A DNA stretch of 64,000 bases from Protula sp. h YS-2021 (GCA_949752745.1 OX457028.1:28606445-28670444); one strand, 5' to 3'. Positions 33,916 to 48,900 are shown, numbered from the stretch's first letter. Notes: generated by a model from the sequence alone, not told the origin. Translations and numbers: made by a program.

Positions 33916-36900
33916 TTAAAAATCCTTTGGGCGCGGGAAGAAATAGAAGTCCTTGCGAAGGGTACTGGTCTTTTCTGCACACCTAACAGGTGCTTGGACA
34001 TTTCTGGTCTGGTCATCGTAGCTGAAATGTAGGTTCTTTGCGTCATGCATGTATGCATTTACCTGAAACAGGAAGGTGGAAATAGTTTTGAAAAAAATAA
34101 AGAATTGATGCATTGAAATTTATCGTTTGTTTATTTAATTATCTGCGTTATTTTTTATTGACTTGTTTGTTTTGCAGTGCGTAGAATTTTTTTGGAAACA
34201 TTTGTATTTTTTAAACACTAAAACGTGGTTGAGGAGAGGAGTTACAGCACTATGTCACGCGCACACGGAAAGGAGGGCAGGGCCAACGAATGCGCGATTC
34301 AAGATCTCGATTTAGCACACAGTTGGATGTAGGGAATAATAAGTAGCAAATTTCCTTGGGAAAGAGGTTGTTTGTGGGATTTCGAATGTTCCTACGAAAT
34401 GGTGGGTTTGGAATTTTGGAGCGCAAGGGAGTATATGCATCTCTTGGAGCGTGGGGAAAGGCTGATTTAACAGCAACAAAACAAAATGGACCTTTAAAAC
34501 TGAATTTAGACAAACTATGTTACCCTTGTCAAGAGGTCCAGTATGTGAGTGTTCCTGGCGTACTTCTTAAATACCTCCCAAATGGCGTTCGGGTAACTGG
34601 ATCCGGTCTCCGTATTGCGATATGCTTTATGACCTTGAAAAGATATGGCCGTTATTGCAGAAAGGCTCAGAGTTTTTACACGCTCGAACGCGAAAAGTTT
34701 CAAATTGGAGTTTAAGTACATCCTTTAATAAAATCAAGTATGCCACTACCCTGAACAGAAGACAGGTTTAAAATATTGTACTGAGCGCTGTGAATATCAT
34801 TCCACTGAGGTACTTGACATGCGCCGGCAGGGGGTGGGGGGGGGGGGGTTGGAGGGAGGAGAGGGGGTTGTTTTCATGTAAAGAGGACATGTGAAACTAA
34901 CCAGGCACGGTGGCATGGGAGATGAGCATGTCTGAGTGGCGTGACGTAATGGGGACAGTTTCAGCCTCCACGGCGTCGGATTGTTCGTTCTTCATGTGGT
35001 ACTCTTCGGCTACTGCAAAAGCAAATTTCAAGACGTCAGTCATCCAGGTGAGTGTAAAGGCAGGAAAATATACACAGTTGTGAAACTCCGAACCATACAA
35101 AACGATAAATGCTAAGACGAAATAATTCCTTTCAATACTTTCAATCGTCTGCTGTAGCGGTTTCTCAAAAAAAGAGAAAAAATGTATTCAGCATACATGA
35201 GGTGTAGTGGTTAATTATGTCTGGTCTTTCAATCCTTTTTAGTCATTTTGGGAAGGGTAGGGGTGTTAGGACAAACAGAACCTTTGATTATTCATCATTT
35301 TGTAAAATCCGTATTTTTTAATTAGCCCAGCTTACGTTACACGTAAGCTGGGGTATTCCTATCGGTTTGCAGACGGCGTCCATTAGTTAGTTGTTTATTT
35401 AGTAAACTTTTATTTCATAATGCATCTCCTCCTACAGTTTTGATCCGATCTCATTTATCTTTGGTAGGAGGAATCCCTAAGGGGTCGTGCGTACGGCTTG
35501 TGCTTTTTTTATATGTTGGTGAATTTTTGAAGAAAAGGCTTTAAGGTATCCGATTTTTGTTATGAGCTACCCAAAAGGGGTCGTGCATACGCTTTTAATT
35601 TTTTAGTAATTTTTGGTATGAGCCGTCTCTAGAGAGTCATGCATACGGCTTTTGCTTTTTGAGTGAATTGGAAAATTTTCGAATTTTTTTCGGAATTTTT
35701 GAAAAAAAAAAATTAAACATGCGCACTGGTCCGAAATACGAATCGCGCATCAACGCAAGTTAAAAAAACATGCGCACTGGTTTGAAATGCGAACCGCGCT
35801 TCGACGCAAGTTAAAAAATATCCGCACTGGTCCGAAATGCAAACCGCGCATCAACCCACTGTAACCAAACATTCGCACTTATCCGAAACGCGAACTGCGC
35901 ATCAACGCAAGTCAAACATGCGCACTGGTCCAAAATAAGCACTTCGCATCAGCGCAAGTTAAATAAACATGCGCACTGGTCCCAAATACGAGCCGCGCAT
36001 TAACGCAAATTAAATAAACATTCGTACTGGTTTAAAATAAGAAACATGCATCAACGCAAGTTAAATAAACATGCGCAGTGGTCCGAAATGTGAACCGCGC
36101 ATCAACGCAAGCTAAATAAATAGGCTAATTGGTCCGAAATCCAAACTGCGCATCAACGCACATTAACCAAGCATGCGCACTGGTCCAAAATGCGAATCGT
36201 GCTTCGACGCAAGTTAACATGCGCCCTAGTCCGAAATGCCAACCGCGCATCAACGTAAATTAAATAAACATACGTGGCTGTCCGAAATGCAAACCGCGCA
36301 TCAAAGCAAGCTAAACAAACATGCGCGCTGGTCCGAAATGCCAACAGAGCATAAAGGTAAGTTACAACAACATTGACAGTTAAGTAATAGAACTGCATTA
36401 TAAAATGAAAAATATGTGCAGTAAGAATTAGAACCTTCACTTTTGGGAGTGCATGAGCTTCGAACCATGAAATCCTACGCTCTACGCACTACTCTGCAGA
36501 CTACTAAAATCTTCCCCTTTCTTGCCCCTTTTCCCCTTTGCAGTAGGAGCATGTTCCCCTGCTTTAAAGTTGATAATTAGCTACGGATACCCCTGAAACA
36601 TTGAGTCAATAGCGCACAGAGGACGGCATTCTTCTTTAGAACTTGAGTTTCACATCATGGGAAACAAGTAATTCACCAGAGGTTTCATTAGACATTCTTT
36701 CAAATACGTCACATCAATATTTATTTCGTAATGCTTGGCCTTTCTGTTACCCGCAATTGAAACAGCAAGGCGACAAATATGAGGGATGAATTAAAAAAAA
36801 CGTGTTATTGAGTCATTCCACTAGGACGTTTGTAGTTTTTCTGGAAGTTTCTGCCCGGGTGACGGGCTCTCGGTGAATTTTTTTGACCTCAGCGGTCAAG

Positions 36901-39900
36901 GCCAAATTGATATCAAAGTTAATGTTTCCACAAAATGCTTTCCAGAAAACTCCTCCCAGAGATGGAGTCAGAGGAGCTTTACATTTTGCACACTTATAGA
37001 TAATCATCAGGTCTCAATGAAGCCGCAAATATTTTTTACCTTGACCTCAAAGATCAAGGTCAAATTGAGGACAAAATATTTTTCAAAACACGTATTCACG
37101 AAATATGACCATAAAAGTACTAAAATCCCAGTTTGAATATATAAAACGTACCCCGTATGGGGTAACGATCAATTCCGATCCTTGACCTTGAGGGTACGAC
37201 CTACTCGTATACGGTCAAGGTCAAAAACCTGAAGTTTACTATTATCTCGAAAACGGTTAGAGATAAAGCGATTTTGAGCTCATTTTTTATCCTTTGGATC
37301 TACGTTACATTAAAGGTACCTCGGTGACCTTGACCTTCTGGGTCGCGGTCAAGGTAAAAAACCAGAAGTTGACTATTATCTCGAAAACGGTAAGTATGGA
37401 GCGATTTTGAGCTAATTTCCTACCCTTTTGGCACAAGCATCGTTACGTAAGAGGTACCTTGGTAACCTTGACCTGGGTCAAGGTAAAAAACCTGAAGTTG
37501 ATTATTATCTCGAAAACAGATAGAGCGATTATGAGCTCATTTTCGACCTTTTGGGCGTGAACAACGTTACAACGAGGTACCTCGATGACTTTGGCCTTGA
37601 GTCACGGTCAAGATCAAAAACCGCAACTATTATCTCCAAAATAGTTAGAGATAGAGCAATTTTGAGCAGATTTTGACTTTTATATAGAAAACGTTTAGAG
37701 ATAGAGCGATCTGGGGTCCATTTTGAACCCGTTGGGCCAGAGCGAGGATAATGAAGCGGTGCTGCGTGACTTTGAGGTTTTTGATCATAATTTAATATTT
37801 TCTTTAGTAGTTTCTGCAAGTGGTTCTGTCAAGTTTTTCATTTAAAATCCTATTTATTATTTTTACAAGTGCCAAACACAAAAATATAACTGTTGAATAA
37901 GACTGGTTGGACGTAAGTTACTCAGTTTTCGAAATTAGAAATGAATAACAAGTTGGATTAAAAAGTCAATGGAACTTCTCTTAGAACAATTTGTGGATTA
38001 TTACACGTTCCATGGAAAACCTAGTCAATTTAATTGGGTGCGCAAGATGGAGATAAACAGTCTTGTATGCACTCCGCCGAAAATGTTGATCATACACCGT
38101 TCCACGATAATACCGGACAGTGAATCAGGAATATCGATTTGAAGTGCTGGTGTTGCTCTTGACCTGACCGTACATTTTGCATCAAAATCGTCAAATTTCA
38201 TTTAAACTTTAGATTTCAATGTTGCATGAACTCAGTTGAAGTCGCATATTCAAGGTAAAACCTTGTGCAAATAATTAATTTTGGGAACAGAAATTTTAAA
38301 AATTTGATCATTTCATTTAATGGGCGGCGTCTTCATTTGCAAAATACATATATAAAGAGGGGAAGTGCCGAAATGCCTTAGTAGCCACTTTTACTGTTGA
38401 TAAATAATCTGTTTGGGTAAATTATTATTGCTGAAAATTATTAAAATGTTTTTGGACATTCCTTTTTCTGCAACATCTCGACGGAATACTTAACGGACCA
38501 AATAAAGTTGATTGATCCAAGAGACTTAATTAGAAGCAACTTAGGTACTCTGAAGGTCGATTCAGTTAATTTGCTTATCCTTATCCAGTGTGGTTGGTAT
38601 TGTAAGATTTTTATATTTTTACCACAACACACAGTGATGACGACCACTTAAAATACCCGTCCAATGGAGAAGGCAAAATCTATTTGCGAAAAGCTGTTTT
38701 TACCCAGCCGATTATGGTCGCTGGGCTGTGTTCAATTTGCTTATCCTCATCCAGTGTGGTGAGTATTGTACGATTTTTATATTTTTACCACAACACACAG
38801 TGATGACGACCACTTAAAATACCCGTCCAATGTAGAAGGCAAAATCTATTTGCGAAAAGCTGTTTTTACCCAGCCGATTATGGTCGCTGGGCTGTGTGCA
38901 TCACTTGAAATGGGTGGGAAGTTTGGCCAAATTTGGGAAGACCAAAAATACTACACTTCCCACAAATCTGGCCCGATAGCATAAAAACTTAATAGAAATG
39001 TCGGAAGTGCACTAGAAACGAGACTTCTAGACCACCTGAACGTAGTATAGACGACATTTCTGGGCCAAAACCCCCTTGTGAAGGTCTGACCTTGCCACCT
39101 ATCGTGGTCAAGATCTGACCTGGGAATCCCCCCTTCCAAGGTGGTAAATTGTGATTTTAGCATATTTACACGTTTCAAGTAATTCTGAACATTTTCGTTT
39201 GTTTTTGTTTGACTCCCCACCCCCTTCGATCTCTTAAACAATGCTGAACAGTATGCAGATCATGCATGTGACGATACTCATGCTACACCAATGTAAAACA
39301 TGTGTGTAAAAAGATTAGCTCATGGGTCAGATCAACCTCCTGCAAAGAAACGAAAGAAGACACAACCTGAGACAGAAAATATAACACAAACGAGCATGTA
39401 ATGCAAGTGGGTTAAAGTAGAAGAATAAGCCTTGGTGGACATGCACATGAAAAAATGTTTGAACCTGAAAATGGATGCAATTTGCTACTGGAAATGCAAC
39501 AGCAAGAAAATCGCATCACACGACGTTTGAAATAAAGATTAGACAATGGAATGAAATGGTACATTGTCTTTTTAGCTCGATTCAAGAAAATAAAAAAAAA
39601 TGAGCTGGGGGTATTGGAAGACCGTGTGGATGACACTTATCTGAGCACTCAAACTTTTAGAGCATTCAATGAAACAGATATTGATGATGATTTGCCAAAT
39701 GCATTCAAGGATTTATTCAACAAGTTTGATGAGCAAGAATGTCAAGGATCTGGATGGGTGTTGGATAAGATTCTTCAGATTGAAGTTCATACAGCTACCT
39801 TAGAACCCTTGCAAGCCTGCAGCTACATTGAGTTGCCAAAGAAGATATAGAATACTAAGGGTGTTATCGACATCAATAACACAGACAACAAGTGCTTTCT

Positions 39901-42900
39901 ATGGTTTATATTAGCTCAACTACATCCGATACATGATCGTGCATATAGGCAATTCAAGTATCAACCGTTTGAACATGAGCATTGAGCATGAATGTGGAAG
40001 ATTCATTTCAACACCAATTAATCAAACTCAAATTTGAGAAGATGAACACCTTGCCATCAATGTTTTTGATTGATAAAATCAAGTTGTGGTACCCATCCAC
40101 ATGAGCCGACATGGGTGTGACACTGAAATTAACATACTGCTTATCAGTGACAATGAGAAGAGACATTATTTTTTATTAAGAAATTTAGTATCGTGAAATT
40201 TATGAGAAGCATGGGGCACAGCGATTATCATTCATTTAAAGAGAATACAGGCATTCAATTCAAGGGCATGGCAAAACAACAAAAGGTACACTTTGTCACT
40301 TATGCTGACTTTGAATGTTTTACAGAGAAACAGGAGGGTGATCATTATCAACATCCCAAGGCTAAAAGTTTTGCTTATATTGTCATCAGCGAATTTGAGA
40401 AACGTGTTTCTGTGTTTTACCGTGGAGATAATGCTGGTCACCAATTTCTAGGGTATATGTAAGAAGAACGTAATCACATTGTGAATCGGTTGAGCAATCC
40501 AAAACCCATTGAAATGACTCCTGAGGATAAGAAACAGTTTGCTCAAGCTACTCATTACATTTGCCATGCGTTGATAGGGATGGATGGTGTCCGAGATCAT
40601 GATCACATCAGTGAAAAATACCGTGGAGCAGCTTATAGTGAATGCAACCTACAGTTTCGCTTAAGAAAGGATCAACAAGGAAAGTGGGATTCATTCATCA
40701 TCCGTCCTATTCCACAACCTACAAGGATATGCCAGTCATCTTCTTATGGAGAGTACAGGAAAATTCAAAGAGTTATGGCTGTCAGTCATTCCCAATAATG
40801 TTGAAAACTACTTTGCGATTACCATGGGCAGTTTGAAATTCATCGACTCCTACCAATTGAGGGCAAAGATAAGTATCAGAATATGACTGCTCATGTGCGT
40901 GACTATCAGCAGCAAGAGCTACTTTTGAGAAAAGGAGTATATCGCTGTGACGATGTTGGTGAACCCTCCACGTTTTCAGAAATCAAGCTTCCATCACAAG
41001 AAGACTTTTACAGTCAATTGTCTGGAGAAGGAATTAGTGATGAGAATTATACTCATGCACAAGGGGCTGGAATGTATCCCACTGCAATAACTGTTGAGAA
41101 TATCATGACCTCTATCTGAAAACAGATGTATTGCAGTTGGCAGATGTGTTTTTAAAATTTTATAAATATGTTTTAGCATGTATGAATTGGATCCTGCTCA
41201 TTACTATACAGCACTTGGGTTTGTGATGGGACGCTATGCTGAAACATACCAAGTTTCAGTTGGAATGGATAGGTGATATTGACATGTATCAATTGGTAGA
41301 GCAAAGCAGGCGAGGAGTTATTTCAATGATTACCCACAAGCATGCAAAAGCCAACAACGCCTACATTCCAGACCATGATGGGACCAAGTCAACAAACTAC
41401 ATCATGTACTTTGATTCAAACAATCTCAATGGCCGGAGTATGTCACAAGTTTACAAGATTGTGGATTTGCATGGGTGGAAGTATCCAGAATCTCTGGACT
41501 ACATGAAAGTGAGCGAAGATGCTAAGACAGGATATATTTTAGAGGTAGATCTCGCGTACCCGGATGAAATTCATGATCGACACAGTGACTATTCAGTAGC
41601 TCCCGAGAAGAAAACTGTTCGAGTCAGTGAATTGTCTGAATACAGTCAGAACCTGAGAAAACAGTTGGGATTGAAATATAAACCTACATTTATCCTCAAT
41701 CTCAGTGGCAAGGAAAAGTATGTAGTACGTGATCGAAATTTGCAGCAATATCTATCTCTTGGATTGAAAGTAACAAAGGTGCATCGAGCCATTGTGTTCC
41801 AACAGAGTAATTAGCTAGCTAAGTGCATAGATGTCAACACAGAGAAGAGAAAATTGGCAAAAAACCGTCTGAAAAAGTCTTTTACAAATTGATGAACAAT
41901 GCTAGATTTGGCAAAACCATGGAAACCATTATTTCCAGCTTCATTATTTGCATGAAAAACACTTTTCACGATTGAGTCTTCCCCTGTGGGTTGGAGGAAT
42001 CTTAAAAATACGCTCACTGCTTTCTGCTCCGTGCATAGGAGTGGACTAATCAGAATTTCTTTCTTTCTAACTCTTTTTTTTACTATTTCTTCATTCTTTG
42101 TTCCTTTTTCCCACTTGTTTCTTCAGCAAGTGCGTCCTAATATACCATCCTAACTGGTGAACGGGATGGTATATATATTAAACACAAAACATGATTGGGT
42201 CTTTTTACCTCAGGAGAATTCACTGATCCAGCAGTATCTTTATAGATGAGACGCATAGAGCATTCAGAGTTGAGACTATCTTCCGAGGCATAAGTGAGGT
42301 GAGAAATGATGCAGGTATAACCATTGGAATTGTTAGCGTGTGAAATAATCGATCATTCAGAAATAATTCAATATTGAACCATAACCCATTAAACAAATCA
42401 TTTATGGAGGTTACGCTATCATCTACACCACAAACTGTTCCATCACGCTTTACAATGCTACATACAATATGAAATCTACTATTCTTTAAATTTAGATATT
42501 CTTCTGTACTAGCAGAAACATAAAAGTGTTTTTGAGCACCGTCTGTAATGGCTGTGAGTGATTTATAGTCTACATTATAACTTTTTTCTACAGCATTTTG
42601 CGTTGGAGGTATGTGAAACCATTCCAATGCAGAAAGACTACATTCACAAGAATGATCATGGATGATTAACATTTTTTTAATTTCCGAAATACATCTTTTG
42701 ATGGTGCTCCTTTCACTCTCTTTCGCCTTCTAACAAATTTCGTGTGTGTACTTCGTTTATCAGTAGCTCCAACAACTTCTAGAGCTACACTACCAGTCAC
42801 GTCTTTACCCACATCTTTTGCAGCCTTTTTAAGATGTGGCGCAACAATTTTAGCTCCTGCACTAATGAATGGAATAGCTTTACGAGTCAATGCTCCCTAG

Positions 42901-45900
42901 AACGAACCAATACCATCTCCATATTGTACCCGTGTACCTTGAAATACTATCACCCACTTGTTGAAGGAAGTGGTTTGCGGTATGTGGATGGATCGTGCTA
43001 TATGCTTTCATAATGATTTCGTAATACTTTTTTGTCAACAATGAAGTTTACAGATCATTTTTCCGGTTGAAATGAAAGACTGTGACCTGTGTCATCCTTA
43101 ATATTCATTTCTATCATGTTGACGTGCTAACAGGTACGTAATGGAGTTCTTCATTCATAAGTTTTCATAATATTGCCATCATCACCTTCAATGGGAACAG
43201 AACGTAGTAAAGGAACATAATAGTCTCCAACTACTTGAAGCTCGCAAATACTGCAGTACAAATAAAATGTATAAAATCCATGTTTCACATCGGCTTGATG
43301 TTCAGCAGAAACAGATTGTTTATACCATTTATCTGGCATAAATCCTAAAATCGCAGCTGATCTAGTAGAAAAGACGATATCATAATTATTTCTCAAAATA
43401 AGAAAAACTCTTCGGCTAATTTTATCATACTTTGACCGAATAGAGTTTGTAGTAATAGGTCGCTGTAATTCTTCATTTATTGCAGTACATATTTCAGGTA
43501 TGGATCTATAGGAACCATATGGAATCATAATTTCATAAAATGATGATCGATAATCAAGAGTATAGTCTATTCCTTGCCTCATCGTCGTCCATGTGTGTGG
43601 ATTTTGAATTTCAGCTAAGGTCACTTCATACTTTTCTTTCAAATATAATGTACGAGGTAAACGAATTTAATAATTAGGGGCCTTATTAGTAGGAGAATAG
43701 TTCATGCTAGCATTACTGGGTAAAGTTATGTAAAAACTTGTTGACTCTATGAAGGCTAAATCGTATATGCGCGTGAATGGACCGGATGTATATATACATT
43801 ACTTCATGCATGACACACATCATCCACACTGCCTGCATGATACACACTACTTCTCCTTGACAACAAGCACTTACATACCTTAATTTTACAGAAATATTTT
43901 AATTCTCTTTACAGCAACACCACAACTTTAAACCATGTTAAAAATTTTCCTATCCTTCTGGAAACTGCCTTTGTTGATGCTGTTTTATCTCTTCTGTAAT
44001 ATCTTCACGAGTTGTCTTTTTGGAATAGCATCTACCATGTCCTGAATAAACTGCTTCCAGCCTCGTGGTCATTCTTGTTGTTCCTCTCTTCTTATAGCAA
44101 CCAATGCTTCTTTCAGTAAATCAACAATGTTGGAATTTCCAATTACATCTCCAGTTTTCAACACAAGTTCATTTTTATCTATCCATCTCGTAAAGTGTTT
44201 CTTAAGTTCTGCCAAAATTTGTGTCATTTCACATGTTATATAGGTTGAAAATGGTTTAGTAATGTTAACTGTTGTGACTTTTCCGACTTTTTCTGCATTA
44301 GAGGATGTAGCAGACTTTCCTTGTTTCGATTGAATTGTTTGTAAATGACGGCCAAGAACTTGTGACATTTCTGTAGCAGTTTCATGATTTCGTTTCTTTT
44401 TTAAAAGTTTATTCATTTTAGCTTTAATACCATTATTTCAAGGTTGACTTAATAATAATTTTCTATATTCTGATTCAGGAATAAGGACCACTTTCAATGC
44501 ATGATTCATTTTAATAATAATTGAGCTAATAATGGAAGTACAACGGATGCTTTATGGTGCTTGAATGTCAGATTCCTTAACCCATATATTAAATTTCTTT
44601 GGCCAGCCTAACCGCATGACAATTAATTCTTTCCCGCCTCGTCTTTTTCGTGTAACAGCTTGTAATTCTTTATGGAAATGACCCTCAATATCTTCGTCTA
44701 AGAAGTCTCTGACACGAAATAAATGTATTCCTTTCTTCTTACAACGATGCGTGACATCGAACACTTCATGTGTCCATTTTATATGGCAATCTTTTCCAAA
44801 TACATATTTCATGCGTGAAATGCGAACATGTTGACCAATGTTAAACTTGTAGGATTTGGCTTTTTTATTTCAATTTCAATTGATCAATATACATTTGTTT
44901 CCACACTTTGGATTCAATGTTCATGGTAATGTCTACTGGTGATAATCCATTTGGTAAGGATCCATGTGGTCTATGATTATAATTGCAAACTAAGTCTTGC
45001 AAAATATCTATATACCGATATGTTTGCCGATGTAGAAAATAACGATACATCATTCCTTTAGGAGTACTATAACTCTTTCAGAAAAGTTGGCTTTCATCTC
45101 ATTGTAAGTAGTATATGCATGAATGCCTTCTTCCTTTAGAAATTGCTTTACCCATCTATTCTTAAATTCTGGTCCATTATCTGACCTCAATGTTCTAGAT
45201 CTTCTTGTTGTTTCTTTAAAAATCTTTTGCAAGGCTTGAATGACGCTCGTATGACTTTTGTTTGGAATTGGTTGTAGCCGCAAGTGTTTGAAAAGACATC
45301 AATGACACGGGTAATAGTACGTTGTCGTTTAAATCTGTATTTCACTATTTGAAGTAAACTAATGGCATCTTGGTCTTGCAACCATTTTTTTTATTTGGAA
45401 TATGTTACAGGTTGTTTATTTTTTTCAGTGGTTTGTATAACTTATTAGGTCCTGCAAATGCTGGAGACATTCCAGGTTTAGAGTAAGTATTGGTTAAGTA
45501 GTCTTTCGACGTTGCCGTACTAACTTGAAATGAAAACAATCATTCACATGGCAAAACTTTTATTTACATGCAAATACAAATCACTTTACGAATAAAACAT
45601 CATTTTAAGGCACTACCATACAGGCAAATTTTATGTTTTTCTAACATTTTGCAAATGTCTATATTCACTTCAGTTCGTCCATTATTGGACATGAAAAGCT
45701 CTGCTATATCCGTTGACAGTGAAACATCATCGTAATGTAAAAAATAATTCTAGCAGCCACAACTAGCATGAGATCAGTTGCCCAAATCGTGTTGGCGTTC
45801 ATAAATGCTGAATCATTGTCATAGGTATTCCGTGGTAAATACAGTTCTTTACATTCACTCAGAAAAGAGTGGATACAAGGATTTCTTGGAATTGACCTTC

Positions 45901-48900
45901 CAACAGATTCCCAATGTTTAGGCATTTTTTTCACTTCCAGTACCCAGTCTCATTCAAAATAAAGAAGCTTTGAAAACACATAGTCAGTATAGTTCACTAT
46001 GAAGACATCCAATGTCACTATACGTCTGTCAAGAAGGGGTTGAGATCTGGCATGTTTCACTTTTCTTCGTCTGCAAAACCATCTGCCAAATACTCCACCA
46101 CGCAACAATGTACCCCTATATCAGTACGAATAAAGTGAAATGCAGATTTAAACTAAGAGTCTTCTGCATTTTCCATTCCAGTTTCATGACACTGTTCAAT
46201 AACTTTGTTGTGTAAGGTTCTGTTAAGGTTGTAGTGCGCCAAGTCCCAAAAGGCATCTAAGTACCAAAGCTCTCCTTTCTCAAACCCAAAGCGAGTTAAT
46301 TCATCAATCATAAAGTCTACATAAATCCGTTTGAAAATAACATTCATGTTCACAATACCCAAGAGTTCTTTTATGGTATCACTCATCTCAATACATTGGC
46401 CATTCCTGTATATGCATCTCGCCAACCTTCAAAACTTTACATTTACCGTAATAGCTTTCTATTCCGTGAAAGAATCAGTAATCAGAATTTTTTTCTTTCT
46501 AACTCTTCTTTTATTATTTCCTCATTCCTCCTTCTTTTTCCACTTGTTTCCTTAGCAAGTGCGTCCTAATATACACAGTCTAGCTGGTGAACTGGACGTT
46601 AAATAGCAAACAAACAAACAAGCTGCAAAAGTTTTCACGTTCACATAATTTAGTCAAATTTGTGGCAGTGGCAATTATCATCTTCTACATATCCATCAGC
46701 ACTGCAATATGTAGGTATTAATCCAAGCTAGTTCTGCACATCTACATTGCTCAACTCCACTGCAACCAGTTGCTCTTCAGTCTCGTTAGTTGTTTTCATC
46801 TGTTTATGCTCAATTAACTGGACTGCTATCACCCAAACATGACATTCCGACCAGATCTCATCATGCAAAAGACTGGATGTTGAAGACAACGGTTCGTGTA
46901 ACACATTGTTTATTTGTGGTATTACGTCCAACAGCATTGCCCATTCCTTATCATTCAAGTTGTATGCAGGTAGTATTAATCTTTCCCTTCAAGTTGAGAG
47001 CTGCGTACAAAGCCGACATAGCGTGATCACTTCCAAAGGTTTTGATTTTGTTAAGTAGTTTGAAGTTAATCATGCGCAGCTTGAAATTAGCTATCATTTT
47101 TGTCCCTCCATTTTAGTTACAAAGACAACTGATTATTGAAAAAAATGATTGTAATCGTTGAAGAAGTTATGTGCTGTTCAAAGTAGCAGGTCTGTCTCTT
47201 ATGCCCCATTTCCAGAAAAAGAAAAAAACAAAGTTGTTCAGATTTGGTTGAAACGGATAAATATGAAAAAATCTCAAGTTAAGGGGAGGAGTCAGAAGGT
47301 AAAGAAACAGAAAATGCTCAGAAAATTCTGAAACGGATAAATATGCAAAATTCTCACATTAGAAGGCAGGCCCAAGGTCGGAATTTCACCAGGGGATAAG
47401 GGGAGGTGGCCTAGTGCTCTCTTCCTATACTTTATGCTAGCCCCAGTTCTCTCCTTCATATCATACTACGAGCTATCGGTGTATCTCTGTTCCTATACTT
47501 TATCTCTCAAATAAATTCAAGCGGTCCATAAATACAGGTCTCTAAACGGCATATCCAAGTGTACCTGTTGTTTGTCTGTGAAGTTTCCTGATGTTGATCT
47601 GCAATACATTAATTTCCTGGAGGCAAATTTTCCATTTTTTCTCAAATACAAAGCTATGAATTCAAAAATTGCGAAAATGACAATTTAGTGGCCAATTAGT
47701 ACAGGCTCACTTGTAGTTTAACACGAAGAGAAATCTCCAGCATCAGGAGAAAATTTATTGAACACTTACCTCCTCTACAAGACTGGAAGAAAAACAGCTT
47801 TGGCTTTCCTTTTAAACAAGGACAATGTGCTGCTTGGAAAATTTCAAACAGCTCGTGATAATGAATAGCATAATCGTCTTTGTCAAAAATTTGATCTGAA
47901 ATTTTTAGAAATAATGATTACTGCGTAAGTAAATTAACATCTGGAAATAAATATCACAGAGAGCGTGTACCAATGTTGGCCCGCCCCTAAATGTCCCAGG
48001 AGCACTAAATATTTGTTCGTCTCGTATAAATGACTGACAGATCACTTTCTCTGTCTTAGGTATTTTATTACTGAAAAAGTGCTTTGGCATTGATCTCCAC
48101 CCCTCCAGGTCAGCGAATCCCGAGAAATCTATCCCTCTCAAGACAAGCCATCATACGTAGCCCAGATCAACCGGAATTCGGCGTTAAACGGTGTCTATCA
48201 GCGAAAATGTTTTTCATAATGATACTTAACAGTATAGAAGCAAACGAATTAGTACGGCCTTGCACAACTTGAAGAGTATGAGGACTGAGCGTTGGCGTAG
48301 CATAAGCCTGTATTTTTTTGTCTAAAATATGGAGTGTTATCGTGATAACAAGAAATTGTGGGTGGAAATTTAAGATGGCGACTGGTAGCCATTTGAATTT
48401 CCCTATTTATCCCCTTTGAGCTGGCTGGATTCGAAAACATTTAAGCAATCCTGAGTGTGCGATACAGTGCACTGTAGAATAGAATAGTGTATACTGCGCA
48501 AGGATTTAATTTTAAAGCTGGTGCTACAAATTCTTTCTTTTTTGGAGTAGCCAAAACCACGGATCGGATTGACAGATGTGGTAGCTTAAAATATCTTAAA
48601 CGTAAAAAAATGGTGACTGAATATTAAGTCAGAAGTAGAGTGTGGTGGGTAAAAGGTGCGCAGAGAAGTGGAGATGTGGTTGGGAAAATGTGCAAGAAGT
48701 GGGGATGTGGTAGGGGAAATGGGCGGAAAGACGTGGGGTGTGGTGGGTTAAAGGTGCAAGGAGAAGTGGGGATGTGGTGGGGAAAATGTGCACAGGAAAT
48801 TGAGTGTGGTGGATAAAAAGTCCAGGAAGAAGTAGGGATGTGGTGGGTAAAAGATGCAGGGAAAAGTGGGGAGTGGTTGGGAAAATGTGCAGTGAGAAGT

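Larger units (their letters stand above)
39420..47100. mobile_element. Polinton/Maverick-like element, copy A (rearranged and inactivated)
   Basis: On the plus strand it has a broken family B DNA polymerase. On the minus strand it has the N-terminal half of a major-capsid-like gene, a small basic pVI-like gene, a penton-like gene, an unknown conserved gene, an rve integrase with C-terminal chromodomain-like part, and a further small gene. This mix defines Polinton/Maverick elements, which use a protein-primed polymerase, a retrovirus-like integrase and capsid genes. No packaging ATPase or adenain-type protease was found. Terminal inverted repeats were not located, so the limits are approximate. 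It sits in caspase intron 7, with its capsid genes on the same strand as the caspase. Confidence 0.8.

Noticed and set aside
34250..34715. 119-codon plus-strand frame at 34356-34715
   Set aside because: Shadow of caspase exon 9 on the opposite strand; the minus-strand exon has correct borders, phase and family match.
42666..44509. Stop-codon reassignment in the Polinton-like genes
   Set aside because: The three interrupting stops are TAG, TAA and TGA, one each. The host genes in the window use normal stops, so simple decay is the better explanation.
42048..46605. R1 and R2 as the terminal repeats of copy A
   Set aside because: They are direct, not inverted. R1 lies inside the element at a deletion junction, and R2 ends in a SINE-like tail.
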